From NCBI GenBank assembly GCA_004143945.1, contig SEHB01000003.1, positions 248,001-312,000 on the forward strand: a stretch of 64,000 nucleotides of DNA, in the 5' to 3' direction. The translations under genes were made by a program, and so were the position numbers. The DNA is from Lysobacteraceae bacterium (GTDB taxonomy: Bacteria; Pseudomonadota; Gammaproteobacteria; Xanthomonadales; Rhodanobacteraceae). The notes beneath the pieces were generated by a model. The model did no database searches and was not told the origin of the DNA. It worked only from the letters and a program-made list of their open reading frames with translations. Numbering within the stretch: the first letter of the stretch is position 1; each line of letters starts with the position of its first letter. Positions 8,426 to 18,162 of this stretch are shown here, piece by piece.

Positions 8426-9661
8426 ATGAGCCGAACCTCGTTCCCGAAGCAGGACATCCGCGTGCTGCTGCTCGAAGGCATCAGCCGCAGCGCGATCGAG
8501 ACGTTCGCGGCCGCGGGCTACAGGCAGGTCGAACTGCACGAGAAGTCGCTGCCAGCGGACGAACTCAAGCGCCGCATCGCGGACGCGCACATCGTCGGCA
8601 TCCGCTCGCGCACCCAGCTCGACGCCGACGTGCTCGCGCATGCGCGGCGCCTGCTCGCGGTCGGCTGCTTCTGCATCGGCACCAACCAGGTCGACCTCGC
8701 GGCCGCGCAAGGCGCGGGCGTGCCGGTGTTCAATGCGCCCTACTCCAACACGCGCAGCGTCGCCGAGCTCGTGATCGCCGAGGCGATCCTGCTGATGCGG
8801 CGGATCCCGCAGAAGAACGCCGAGTGCCACCGCGGCGGCTGGTCGAAGTCGGCCGCGGGCAGCTACGAAGTGCGCGGCAAGGTGCTCGGCATCGTCGGCT
8901 ACGGCCACATCGGCACCCAGGTCGGGCTGCTGGCCGAGGGGCTCGGCATGCGCGTGGTATTCCACGACGTCGAGACCAAGCTCGCGCTCGGCAACGCGCG
9001 CGCGGCAGCGAGCCTCGACGAACTGCTCGCGCAGGCCGACGTGGTCACGCTGCACGTGCCCGAGACGCCGCAGACGCGGCTCATGGTCGGCGCGGCGCAG
9101 GTCGCGCGCATGCGCGCGGGCGCGGTGCTGATCAACGCCGCGCGCGGCAGCGTCGTCGACATCGACGCGCTCGCCGACGCATTGCGCAGCGGCGACCTGG
9201 TCGGCGCGGCGGTCGACGTGTTCCCGCAGGAGCCGACCGGCAACGCGGAACCGTTCGTGTCGCCGCTGATCGGCATGGACAACGTGATCCTGACGCCTCA
9301 TGTCGCCGGCAGCACGCTCGAGGCGCAGGACAACATCGGCATCGAGGTCGCGGCCAAGCTCGTGCGCTACAGCGACAACGGCTCGACCCTGTCGGCGGTG
9401 AACTTCCCCGAGGTCACGCTGCCCGAACACCCCGACAGCCGGCGCCTGCTGCACATCCACCGCAACGTGCCCGGCATGCTTTCGCGCATCAACGAAGTGT
9501 TCTCGCGCGAGAACGTCAACATCGACGGCCAGTACCTGCAGACTAACGCGACGATTGGCTACGTCGTCGCCGACGTGTCGACTTCCGAGGAAAAAGCCAG
9601 CGCGCTGCGCGACGCACTCGCCGCGATCCCCGGCACGCTGCGCACGCGCGTGCTCTACTGA
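8426..9661 (+). CDS. serA: D-3-phosphoglycerate dehydrogenase
   Basis: A 411-residue enzyme catalysing the first step of serine biosynthesis, 3-phosphoglycerate to 3-phosphohydroxypyruvate with NAD. It has the NAD-binding loop VLGIVGYGHIGTQVG, the catalytic segments INAARGSVVD and LTPHVAGSTLEAQ, and a C-terminal ACT domain (HRNVPGMLSRINEVFSREN) giving allosteric serine inhibition in this class. Its length equals that of E. coli SerA. The ATG at 8426 was chosen; an in-frame TTG nine bases upstream is less likely. It stands alone, divergent from the D2HGDH-like gene. Confidence 0.97.
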   Translation: MSRTSFPKQDIRVLLLEGISRSAIETFAAAGYRQVELHEKSLPADELKRRIADAHIVGIRSRTQLDADVLAHARRLLAVGCFCIGTNQVDLAAAQGAGVPVFNAPYSNTRSVAELVIAEAILLMRRIPQKNAECHRGGWSKSAAGSYEVRGKVLGIVGYGHIGTQVGLLAEGLGMRVVFHDVETKLALGNARAAASLDELLAQADVVTLHVPETPQTRLMVGAAQVARMRAGAVLINAARGSVVDIDALADALRSGDLVGAAVDVFPQEPTGNAEPFVSPLIGMDNVILTPHVAGSTLEAQDNIGIEVAAKLVRYSDNGSTLSAVNFPEVTLPEHPDSRRLLHIHRNVPGMLSRINEVFSRENVNIDGQYLQTNATIGYVVADVSTSEEKASALRDALAAIPGTLRTRVLY

Positions 9662-9811
9662 TCCCGGCCACGGCATCCGCACACGCCAGGTGTGCTGCGC
9701 GGAAGGCAAGCAGCTTCGGCCCAAAGCGCCTCGTCTCCGTGTGCTCCGTCGTGGAAGCTCTCGCTTCTTCTACCTTCGCATGCTCCGTGATGCAGTGGGT
9801 TCCCGGCCGGC
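9662..9811. repeat. Intergenic remnant of an ACGGAGACGAGG-type repeat
   Basis: The spacer holds no gene. Read on the minus strand it contains GACGGAGCACACGGAGACGA within an Arg/Glu-rich pseudo-reading, resembling the (ACACGGAGA)n-type intergenic repeats found in many proteobacterial and metagenomic genomes. No terminator is evident. Confidence 0.4.
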
Positions 9812-10639
9812 TCACGCACCGTCGCGGGCGACCTTGGCCATGACGAGCGGGATCGCGGCGATCATGAGTTCGGCGACGAACTTCGCGACGACGAAGCCGA
9901 TCGCCCAGCCCGCGACGCCGCTCGCCATCAGCCACGAGATCAGCGCGAAGCCGCCGCCCGCGACGAGCAGCATCGCGATGCTGCCGAGGATCGATTCGCC
10001 GGGCGCCGTTCGCATCCGGCCGAGCACGAACTCGACGAGCTTGAAGCCGCCGAACACGACGACGAAGAACGGCAACGCGAACGGGATACCGCCGAGCAGC
10101 AGCGTGAGGTAGCGACCGATCGCGTCGTGCGAGACCGTCGAAAGGAAGGGCCCACCGTGCTCGCGGTAATGCGCGTGGTCGGCTTGCGCGTGCACCAGCG
10201 CCAGCACCAGCGTGACCGCGAGCGGCCGGTGCAGGCCGGCTTCGATCCACGCATCGGGGCCGCGCAGCAGGTCGCGAAAATCGCCGAAGCCGCCGACCAT
10301 CAGCAGCGACACGCTGTAGGCGCCGCCGAGCCAGACCAGCACGAACGCGAACAGGAACAGGCGCTCGCGCAGCGGCTTGGGTTGCTCGGACCAGTCGCGC
10401 CGCGGCACGAAACGATGCTGCAGCCAGGCGATCGCGACCAGCAGCACCGTTTCGGCCATCACGAGCGCGATCAGGTGCGCTGCGCGCAGGCGCCCCTCGA
10501 CGAGCAGGTGCAGCACGATCGCGTTGCCGACGAGCACCCCGATCACGTTGCCGACGACGACCGACAGGCCCTGCGAGGGAAAGCGACGCAGGTACTGCAG
10601 CGCGTCCGCGCGCGTCAGCGTCTCGGAAGTGTCGGCCAT
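9812..10639 (-). CDS. Uncharacterised multi-pass inner-membrane protein
   Basis: A 275-residue hydrophobic protein with about six to seven predicted membrane segments (for example [69 protein letters not shown] at the end). The arrangement recalls the DUF6498 membrane proteins, but this is weak. A loop between segments contains [15 protein letters not shown], rich in histidines, which could bind a metal. It has no obvious operon partner; the ABC exporter genes downstream are separated by a repeat. Confidence 0.75.
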   Translation of the reverse strand: MADTSETLTRADALQYLRRFPSQGLSVVVGNVIGVLVGNAIVLHLLVEGRLRAAHLIALVMAETVLLVAIAWLQHRFVPRRDWSEQPKPLRERLFLFAFVLVWLGGAYSVSLLMVGGFGDFRDLLRGPDAWIEAGLHRPLAVTLVLALVHAQADHAHYREHGGPFLSTVSHDAIGRYLTLLLGGIPFALPFFVVVFGGFKLVEFVLGRMRTAPGESILGSIAMLLVAGGGFALISWLMASGVAGWAIGFVVAKFVAELMIAAIPLVMAKVARDGA

Positions 10640-10745
10640 CTCGCATCCCCGTCACGACGGCCGGGACGGGCCGGCCCGGGCGCGATCTTAGGAGCGGGCG
10701 CGCGCATTCGCCAGTTGACGTCCCGTTGTCCGCCCCCCAGAGCAT

Positions 10746-10793
10746 CCCTTCTCCCGCCTGCGGGAGAAGGTGCCCCGCAGGGGCGGATGAGGG
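10746..10793. repeat. Double-hairpin intergenic repeat (TTCTCCCGC.../GCCCCGCAGGGGC)
   Basis: Two adjacent palindromes, CTTCTCCCGCCTGCGGGAGA and TGCCCCGCAGGGGC, are followed by GGATGAGGGC. The same element occurs at 28217-28262 and, inverted, at 50599-50647. It lies between the membrane protein and the 3' end of the ABC permease and may act as a transcript-end structure. Confidence 0.7.
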
Positions 10794-10824
10794 CGCTCTT
10801 CGCGCGCAGGCGCAGTGCGCGATG

Positions 10825-11582
10825 TCAGCTGCGCAACTTGTAACCGGTGCGGAAGATCCACCAGACCGCGACGAGGCATGCGACCAGGAAGCCGATGATC
10901 GCGAGCACGCTGATGCGCACGTCGACGTCGGATATCCCGTAGAAGCTCCAGCGGAAGCCGCTGACCAGGTACACGACCGGATTGAACAGCGTGAGCTTCT
11001 GCCAAACCGGCGGCAGCATCTGGATCGAGTAGAACGCGCCGCCGAGGAAGGTCAGCGGCGTGACCACCATCAGCGGGATCACCTGCAGCTTCTGGAAGTC
11101 GTCCGCCCAGAGCCCGATGATGAAACCGAACAGGCTGAAGGTCACCGCGGTCAGCACGAGGAATGCGAGCATCCAGAACGGATGCGCGATCTCGTACGGG
11201 ACGAACAGCCGCGCCGTCACGAGGATCAGCACGCCGAGCATCACCGACTTGGTCGCGGCCGCGCCGACGTAGCCGAGCACGACCTCGACGAACGACACCG
11301 GCGCCGACAGCAGCTCGAAGATCGTGCCGGCCCACTTCGGCATGTAGATGCCGAACGAGGCGTTGGAGATGCTCTCGTTGAGCAGCGACAGCATGATCAG
11401 GCCCGGGATGATGAACGCGCCGTAGCTGACGCCGTCGATCTCGCCCATGCGCGAGCCGATCGCGCTGCCGAACACGACGAAGTAGAGCGAGGTCGACAGC
11501 ACCGGCGAGGCGATCGACTGCGTGATCGTGCGGAACGTGCGCGCCATCTCGAAGCGGTAGATCGCGCGGATCGCGTGGAGGT

Positions 11583-11586
<4 letters not shown>
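10825..11586 (-). CDS. ABC-2 type transporter permease (YadH-like)
   Basis: A 253-residue integral membrane protein with about six transmembrane segments and the ABC-2 family pattern ([23 protein letters not shown] near the N-terminus; [24 protein letters not shown] near the C-terminus). It forms the channel of an exporter with the ATPase encoded just upstream; the start codon overlaps the ATPase stop (ATGA). E. coli YadGH is the closest named pair I recognise. The substrate is unknown; related exporters move polysaccharides, lipids or drugs. Confidence 0.92.
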
Positions 11587-12524
<938 letters not shown>

Positions 12525-12645
12525 CGGGCCTCCTGTTGGCGATGCGGCAACGCACATGCTAGCCCACGCGTCCGCGTCGCGGCATGGCGCGTGACGGACC
12601 GCTGCATCCCCCCGCAGGGATGATCGCCCGGACTTGTCGCAAGTC

Positions 12646-12677
12646 GTGTGCGAGGGACTTCAGACCCGAGCTTTTCG
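12646..12677. repeat. Single copy of the GGGACTTCAGxCCCGAGCT repeat
   Basis: GTGTGCGAGGGACTTCAGAC followed by CCGAGCTTTTCG matches half of the larger inverted repeat found twice at 44781-45040. It lies in the 253-base gap between the divergent ABC ATPase and HAD genes; nothing else is recognisable there. Confidence 0.55.
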
Positions 12678-12777
12678 CCGAATCCGCGGCCAACACCCTC
12701 TGACAAGGACGAACGACGATGCGAGGCGCCCGTGACGCGTGGGTTACGATCGCGGTTCCCGTTCACGGCCGCATGCA

Positions 12778-13410
12778 ATGAGCTACAGCTTCGCAATCTT
12801 CGACTTCGACGGCACGCTCGCCGACAGCTTCCCGTTCTTCATGCACGCGCAGCGGGTACTGGCGGACCGGCACGGTTTCTCGCGCGTGGAGCCGACCGAG
12901 GTCGAGTCGCTGCGGCGGAGTAGCGTGGCGCAGATCCTCGCACGCAGCCGCCTGCCGGCATGGAAACTGCCGCTGGTCGCGCGCGACTACCGCGCGATGA
13001 TGCGCGACGCGACCGGCGTCCCGCTGTTCGACGGCATCGAGCCGATGCTCGGCGAACTTGCCGAACGTGGCGTCGTGCTCGGCCTTCTGACGTCGAATGC
13101 GCGCGACAATGTCGAACGCGTGATGGGAAGCGACGCGTTCGCGCGTTTCGCGCACATCGAATGCGGCATGTCGATCCTCGGCAAGCGCCCGCGCATCCGC
13201 GCGATGCTGCGCCGGGCCGGCGTCGCGCCCGCCGACGCGATCTACATCGGCGACCAGGACAGCGACGGCGAAGCCGCGAACGCCGAAGGCGTCGCATTCG
13301 GCGCGGTCGGCTGGGGCTACGGCGCGCCCGAGCTGCTGCGTCTCCATGCGAAGCACGAGTTCGTGCACGTGCAGGACATCGCGGCCCTGTGGGCAGGCAG
13401 CACCTCGTAG
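12778..13410 (+). CDS. HAD-superfamily phosphatase (phosphoglycolate phosphatase-like)
   Basis: A 210-residue HAD hydrolase with motif I FDFDGTLADS (nucleophile Asp), motif II LLTSNAR, a Lys in motif III (GKRPRIRAML) and motif IV YIGDQDSDGEAA. The fold and length match Gph/PGP-like phosphatases (HAD subfamily IA), which clear phosphoglycolate or similar phosphometabolites. The real substrate is not predictable. It stands alone and is convergent with the SRPBCC gene. Confidence 0.9.
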   Translation: MSYSFAIFDFDGTLADSFPFFMHAQRVLADRHGFSRVEPTEVESLRRSSVAQILARSRLPAWKLPLVARDYRAMMRDATGVPLFDGIEPMLGELAERGVVLGLLTSNARDNVERVMGSDAFARFAHIECGMSILGKRPRIRAMLRRAGVAPADAIYIGDQDSDGEAANAEGVAFGAVGWGYGAPELLRLHAKHEFVHVQDIAALWAGSTS

Positions 13411-13545
13411 GCTGGACAGCCGCAGGCCGGCCGGCGCTGCTGCCACGGCGCTCGCACCGTGCACCCACGCCGAGCGCAGCGAACCTGCGCCGTCGGCGGT
13501 GCCCGCGCCTGCGCGGCTGCGTCCCACCCGCCGGCCTCGACCCGG
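13407..13545. repeat. Intergenic gap with an AGGCTGGACAGCC palindromic repeat
   Basis: AGGCTGGACAGCCGCAGGCC leading into GGCCGGCG at 13407-13437 is another member of the family seen at 3516-3601 and 20270-20440. It starts in the stop codon region of the HAD gene. No gene is seen in the remainder. Confidence 0.55.
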
Positions 13546-13995
13546 TCAGCCTTCGGGAATCTCGGCCTCGACCAGCGCCGCGAGCTGTGCGAGCGAGTCC
13601 TGCCAGCCGAGGTAGCAGCCATCGAGCGGAATCGCTTCGGGCAGGTTGGCCTGCTCGATGTGCACCTCGGTTCCGCACGACACCTGCCGCATCACGACCG
13701 TCGTCTCCATCGCGCCCGGAAAGCTGGGGTCCTCGAACACGTCGGTGTAGCGCAGGCGCTGGTTCGGCACCATCTCGAGGTATTGGCCGCCGAACGCATG
13801 CGACTGCCCGGTCGTGAAGTTCGTGAACGCCATGCGGTAGCGCCCGCCGACGCGCGCGTCGATCGCGTGCACGTGGCACGTGAATCCGTTCGGCGGCAGC
13901 CACTTGGCCATCGCATCGCCGTCGGTGAACGCGCGGAACAGGCGTTCGGGCGGGCAGCGCAGCACGCGATGGAGGCGGATCGTGCGGTCGGTCAT
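13546..13995 (-). CDS. SRPBCC (AHSA1/START-like) domain protein
   Basis: A 149-residue single-domain protein of the activator-of-Hsp90-ATPase homologue 1 (AHSA1)/SRPBCC fold. Visible features are LHRVLRCPPERLFRAFTDGD at the N-terminus, the core GGRYRMAFTNF and the closing C-terminal helix LGWQDSLAQLAALVEAEI. Such proteins form a hydrophobic ligand-binding cavity; many are encoded beside ArsR regulators, but none is present here. The ligand is unknown. Confidence 0.9.
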   Translation of the reverse strand: MTDRTIRLHRVLRCPPERLFRAFTDGDAMAKWLPPNGFTCHVHAIDARVGGRYRMAFTNFTTGQSHAFGGQYLEMVPNQRLRYTDVFEDPSFPGAMETTVVMRQVSCGTEVHIEQANLPEAIPLDGCYLGWQDSLAQLAALVEAEIPEG

Positions 13996-14086
13996 CGTCG
14001 AATCTCCAGATGGCGGGATCATCCCCTGCCCCGTTCGACGAACGGCCGGACGGAAATTCGACACGGGGTCCGCACGCCCGCTTCGC

Positions 14087-15409
14087 TCAGGGTTCGTACC
14101 CGTCCTCGAACAGCGCATCCATGCGCGCGCGCATCAGCGTCACGTAGTCGGGGCCGATCGCGTTGTCCTCGAAGAACGTGCGCCCGAACATCAGCGCCTC
14201 GCCGTTCGCGAAGGCCATGCCGTGGATCTGCGAGTACGGTCCGCTCTGGCCCTGCCCTTCGGGATCGGCGACCACGTAGCTGCGCCAGCCGACGTCGTTG
14301 AAGCCGGCGTCGAGGCTGCCGTCGTGGTGCAGGCGCACGAGCGTGAAGCGCGTGCGCGTCGCGATCTCGAACGGGAACGACACGCGCGCGAGCAGGATCT
14401 TTCCGTGCGGCAGCAGCGCGAGCGTGTTCGAGGTCTCGCCGAACGCCGACAGCGTGACGTTCGGGCCGAGCGGGAAGAGGCGCAGCGCATCGGGCTCGAC
14501 CGTGCCGTCCGCGTGGATGCGCGCGACCAGCACGCAGCACGATTGCATGCCGTTGTTGCCATCGCCGGCGACGACGAGGCTGCCGTCGCGGTCGACCGCG
14601 ATCGCGCGCGCGGCGATGCCGTTGTAGCCCTCGGGCGGATCGAGGTCGACGATGCCCTGCACGCCGAACGCGGGGTCCGGTGCACCGGAAGCATCAAGCG
14701 AGGCGACCACGAGGTTCGGCCCGTGGCTGTTGCCGCGCGAACCCGCAAGCACGATGCGCCCGTCCGCGCGCAGTGCCATCGCGGCGAGCGTGCGTGCACC
14801 GCTCGTCGACGCGGTGGTGATCGTCGCGACACCGTCGTCGCCGAACGCGGGATCGGGTGCGCCATCGGCGAGGAAGCGGTACACGCGCATCTCCTGGCCG
14901 TCGTTGCCCGCGAGCAACCAGCGTCCGGCGGCGTCCCGCAGCAGGCGCGCGGCGACGAAGTCCGGATCCGGTCCGCCCACCGCGGCGGGGAAAGCAGGGT
15001 CGAGCGTGCCATCGGCGCTGATCCGGCGCAGGCAGCGCCCGGTCCACGCGACGAGGCTCCCGTCATCGAGCGGCGCGATCCGCACCGGCCGCGGACCGAC
15101 GCAGTCGTCGAGTTCAAGCAGGCCGTCGCCTGCGAAGCCGGGATCGAAGGTTCCGTCGCGCCGCATGCGCGCGACCCAGAGCGACCCGATTCCGTTCTCC
15201 ATCGCCCACGCGATCCGCCCGTCGGGCAGCGTCGCGACGTCGCCGACCCAGGCCTGGCCGTTGCCGAACTCGACCGGGCGCACCTGCGTGACCTGGTGCC
15301 CATCGCCGAACGCGGGATCGAGGTCGGCATCGGCCGCGTGCGCGGCGAGCGCGCATCCGGCCAGGAGCCACGCCAGGAGGACGCGTGTGTGGCGCTCGAT
15401 TCCCGTCAT
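14087..15409 (-). CDS. Secreted delta-60 repeat protein with C-terminal GY tag
   Basis: A 440-residue exported protein (signal peptide ending near GCALAAHA). The body holds at least six copies of the delta-60 repeat, recognisable by DLDPAFGDG, TFDPGFAGDG, TLDPAF, APDPAFGDDG, APDPAFGVQG and SLDAGFNDVGW at 50-70 residue intervals, which usually forms a beta-propeller-like structure. The C-terminus ends ALFEDGYEP, a variant of the short tag on other secreted proteins here. The function of delta-60 proteins is unknown; they are often extracellular. Confidence 0.88.
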   Translation of the reverse strand: MTGIERHTRVLLAWLLAGCALAAHAADADLDPAFGDGHQVTQVRPVEFGNGQAWVGDVATLPDGRIAWAMENGIGSLWVARMRRDGTFDPGFAGDGLLELDDCVGPRPVRIAPLDDGSLVAWTGRCLRRISADGTLDPAFPAAVGGPDPDFVAARLLRDAAGRWLLAGNDGQEMRVYRFLADGAPDPAFGDDGVATITTASTSGARTLAAMALRADGRIVLAGSRGNSHGPNLVVASLDASGAPDPAFGVQGIVDLDPPEGYNGIAARAIAVDRDGSLVVAGDGNNGMQSCCVLVARIHADGTVEPDALRLFPLGPNVTLSAFGETSNTLALLPHGKILLARVSFPFEIATRTRFTLVRLHHDGSLDAGFNDVGWRSYVVADPEGQGQSGPYSQIHGMAFANGEALMFGRTFFEDNAIGPDYVTLMRARMDALFEDGYEP

Positions 15410-15510
15410 CGTTTCGATTCCCTGCGGATGGAGCCGGTGAGTGGCGCGCCGCGCGCCCGAAGGTTGCGCGGGCGGCGCACCGACGCGAACCGCGAGCGCG
15501 TCGGCGTGGA

Positions 15511-15993
15511 CTACTTCGGCATCAGCTCGAACCCCGATCCGAAGATCCAGTCGGGCGCGATCGGGACGCCATCGAGGTCGCGATCGAGGGCGTCGGTCGA
15601 GGGGCGGTTGTCGACGTCCTCTTCGGCGAGTCCGTCGCAGTCGTCGTCGTAGAAGTTCCCGGCGACCTCGGCCTGCATGGGATGGATCGCCGTATCGGTA
15701 TCGTCGCAGTCGCCCTGCTCGAGCGAGAAACCGTCCGCGTCGTGGTCGACCGGATCGGTCGAAGGCACGTCGTTCACGTCCTCGTCGGCGAGCCCGTCGC
15801 AGTCGTCGTCGATGAGGTTGCCGGCGATCTCGGGCTGGCCGGGGTGGACGGCCTGGTCCACGTCGTTGCAGTCGCCGCCGGACAGCGTGCCCGTGGGCGC
15901 CACGAACATGCCGTCTTCGACGGACGCCGCGAGCGCGGCCCCGCAGGCGATCGGCAATACGACGAATGCGAGGGCAAGCACGCGGCGACGCAT
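15511..15993 (-). CDS. Secreted MopE-like metal-binding repeat protein with C-terminal GF tag
   Basis: A 160-residue protein with a signal peptide (MRRRVLALAFVVLPIACGAA) and two tandem copies of an acidic repeat: GDCNDVDQAVHPGQPEIAGN then IDDDCDGLADEDV, and GDCDDTDTAIHPMQAEVAGN then YDDDCDGLAEEDV. This is the putative metal-binding (MopE-type) repeat with calcium-coordinating Asp ladders and paired cysteines. The C-terminus has DWIFGSGFE followed by five residues, fitting the shared tag. It lies 101 bases upstream of the delta-60 gene on the same strand and may be co-transcribed with it. Confidence 0.85.
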   Translation of the reverse strand: MRRRVLALAFVVLPIACGAALAASVEDGMFVAPTGTLSGGDCNDVDQAVHPGQPEIAGNLIDDDCDGLADEDVNDVPSTDPVDHDADGFSLEQGDCDDTDTAIHPMQAEVAGNFYDDDCDGLAEEDVDNRPSTDALDRDLDGVPIAPDWIFGSGFELMPK

Positions 15994-16214
15994 GGCGACA
16001 CTCCGGCAGTCCGGACAGGAGTCTTGCACGAACCCGATCGCGGCGGAATCGCGCAAGCCGGCGCCGGATCGCTGCCGCGCGCGACGGGCTGCGCGTATGC
16101 GACTATCGCGCGGACCCGCGCGCGAAGGCCGGATTTCCGGCGTCCGGCCGACTCGTGGCACATTCCGTGCATTCTTGCATCAAGGGCCGTTCGGGCCGGA
16201 ACAGGGGAAGCGCG

Positions 16215-18089
16215 ATGCGTCGTTCAGTCTGGTTGTTCGCGCTGCTGCTCGCGACGAACGCCTGCGCCGACAGCCCCGGGGACGCGGCGTTGCCCGTCAC
16301 GATCGATGAGCGCAACGCGGCCTGCCTCGAGGAGGAGGACGCCAACCCCGAGCGCGCGCTCGCACTCGCGCAGAGCGTGCTCGACGCGGGCGCGCTGCTG
16401 AGCCCGGGCCAGCGCGCCGAGGCGCTCGGCTGCCGCGGCTGGTCCTATGCCTCGCTCGCGCGCAAGGACGACGCGCGCCGCGATGCGCATGCGCTCAGTG
16501 AACTCGTGCGCAGCTTCGCGGCCGGACCCGAACGCGTCCGGCTGACGCGTCGCGCGGGCAGCATCCTGCATCGCAGCGGCGACCGCGTCGGCGCGGTCGA
16601 CCTCTATGCGCGGGCGGTCGCCGACGCCGAATCGCAGGGCCTCGAAGCCGAACGCATCCCGCTGCTGGTGAACCTCGGCGTGCTGCATTCGGAATTCGAG
16701 GAGCACGCGCGCGCGCAGGTCAACTACGAGCAGGCGCTCGCGCTGATGGAGCGGCTCGGCGACTACCGCTACGAAGCGCCGGTGCGCTACAACCTCGGCC
16801 TCAACCTCAACGGCCAGCACCGCTCCGCCGAAGCGACGCCGCACCTGCGCCGCGCGCTGGAGCTGATCCGCGAACGCGCGATCGGCGGTCCGACGCAGGA
16901 ACTCGCCGCGACGCTCGGGCTCGCCGAAGCCCTGCAGCAGTCGGGCGAAACCGCCGAGGCGCAGGCACTGCTCCAGCGCGCGAAGTCGATCGAACTGCCC
17001 GCCCCCGACGTCTCGCTCGACTACCAGCTCACGACGATCGAAGCGGGCCAGCGTGCAGCGGCGGGCAACCCGGTCGCGGCGCTCGCCCTGCTCGAGAGCG
17101 TCGATCCGGGCAAGCTCAACGAGATCCAGCAATGGCAGTTGCTGCAGATGCGCGCCGACCTGCTCGACCGCCTCGGCAGGCATGCGCAGGCGGGCGCGGT
17201 GCTGCGCCAGATCATCACGCTGCGCGAGAACTACCTGCGCCACCAGAACCACGAGCGGCTCGCCGCGCTCGATGCGCACATGCGCGACCGCGAGCAGCGC
17301 CTCGAGCTGGAACGCCTGAAGGCCGAAGCCGACACGCAGGCACTGCAGCTCGAAGCACGCGAGCGGCGGCAGTGGATCGCGGCCGGCATCGCCGGCCCGC
17401 TGCTGTTGCTCGCAGGCGGGCTGCTGCTGTGGCAGCGGCGCATGAACCGCCTACTCTACCTCGCAAGCCACACCGATCCGCTGACCGGACTCGCCAATCG
17501 CCGCGAGATGGCCAGGCACCTGCGCGAACTGTCGGTCGACGAGCACGGCTCCGCGGCCGTGCTGCTGATCGACATCGACCTGTTCAAGCGCATCAACGAC
17601 GAACACGGCCACGAAGCCGGCGACCTCGTGCTCAAGGCGTATGCGCAGCGATTGCGCGACAACGTCGGCGAAGGCGCATACGTCGCGCGCTGGGGCGGCG
17701 AGGAGTTCCTCGTGCTGCTGCCGCGCACCGACGCCGCGCGCGTGCGCGAGCTCGCCGATCGCCTGCGCCACCTGCTCGCCGAGCCGATCGCGGCACCGAA
17801 GGGCACGCTGCGAGCGGGCGCATCGATCGGCTACGCGAACCTGCCGCTGCCGGGGCCGCGTACCGACGATGCCTGGCACCACAGCGTGCAGCTCGCCGAC
17901 AGCGCGCTCTACCTCGCCAAGCGCGTCGGGCGCGATGCGTGGGTCGGCTACTGGATCGAGCACGCGATCCCGGAATGGCCGGCCGAACGTCTCGGGCGCG
18001 AGCCGCATCTGGCGCGTTCGCTGCACCTGATCGAACCGGCCTCGTCGCGGCAGTTGCGCGAAGCGGTCGCGTCGCTGTCCGCGCACTGA
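16215..18089 (+). CDS. TPR-repeat membrane diguanylate cyclase (GGDEF)
   Basis: A 624-residue protein: signal peptide (residues 1-19), a periplasmic alpha-solenoid of about seven TPR-like repeats (about 40-330), a coiled coil (about 345-385), one transmembrane helix (about 388-408) and a cytoplasmic GGDEF domain (about 417-580). The active-site motif is RWGGEEF with GGEEF at 494-498, so it should make cyclic di-GMP from two GTP. No RxxD inhibitory site precedes GGEEF. The layout implies that a periplasmic protein or ligand bound by the TPRs sets the enzyme's output. A purine-rich AGGGGAAG precedes ATG 16215. Confidence 0.93.
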   Translation: MRRSVWLFALLLATNACADSPGDAALPVTIDERNAACLEEEDANPERALALAQSVLDAGALLSPGQRAEALGCRGWSYASLARKDDARRDAHALSELVRSFAAGPERVRLTRRAGSILHRSGDRVGAVDLYARAVADAESQGLEAERIPLLVNLGVLHSEFEEHARAQVNYEQALALMERLGDYRYEAPVRYNLGLNLNGQHRSAEATPHLRRALELIRERAIGGPTQELAATLGLAEALQQSGETAEAQALLQRAKSIELPAPDVSLDYQLTTIEAGQRAAAGNPVAALALLESVDPGKLNEIQQWQLLQMRADLLDRLGRHAQAGAVLRQIITLRENYLRHQNHERLAALDAHMRDREQRLELERLKAEADTQALQLEARERRQWIAAGIAGPLLLLAGGLLLWQRRMNRLLYLASHTDPLTGLANRREMARHLRELSVDEHGSAAVLLIDIDLFKRINDEHGHEAGDLVLKAYAQRLRDNVGEGAYVARWGGEEFLVLLPRTDAARVRELADRLRHLLAEPIAAPKGTLRAGASIGYANLPLPGPRTDDAWHHSVQLADSALYLAKRVGRDAWVGYWIEHAIPEWPAERLGREPHLARSLHLIEPASSRQLREAVASLSAH

Positions 18090-18162
18090 AGCGGCGCGCC
18101 GCCCAGTGCGCGCGCACCTGCGCTAACCTGCCGGCATCCGCAGCCAGCATCGGAGGCCCTCG

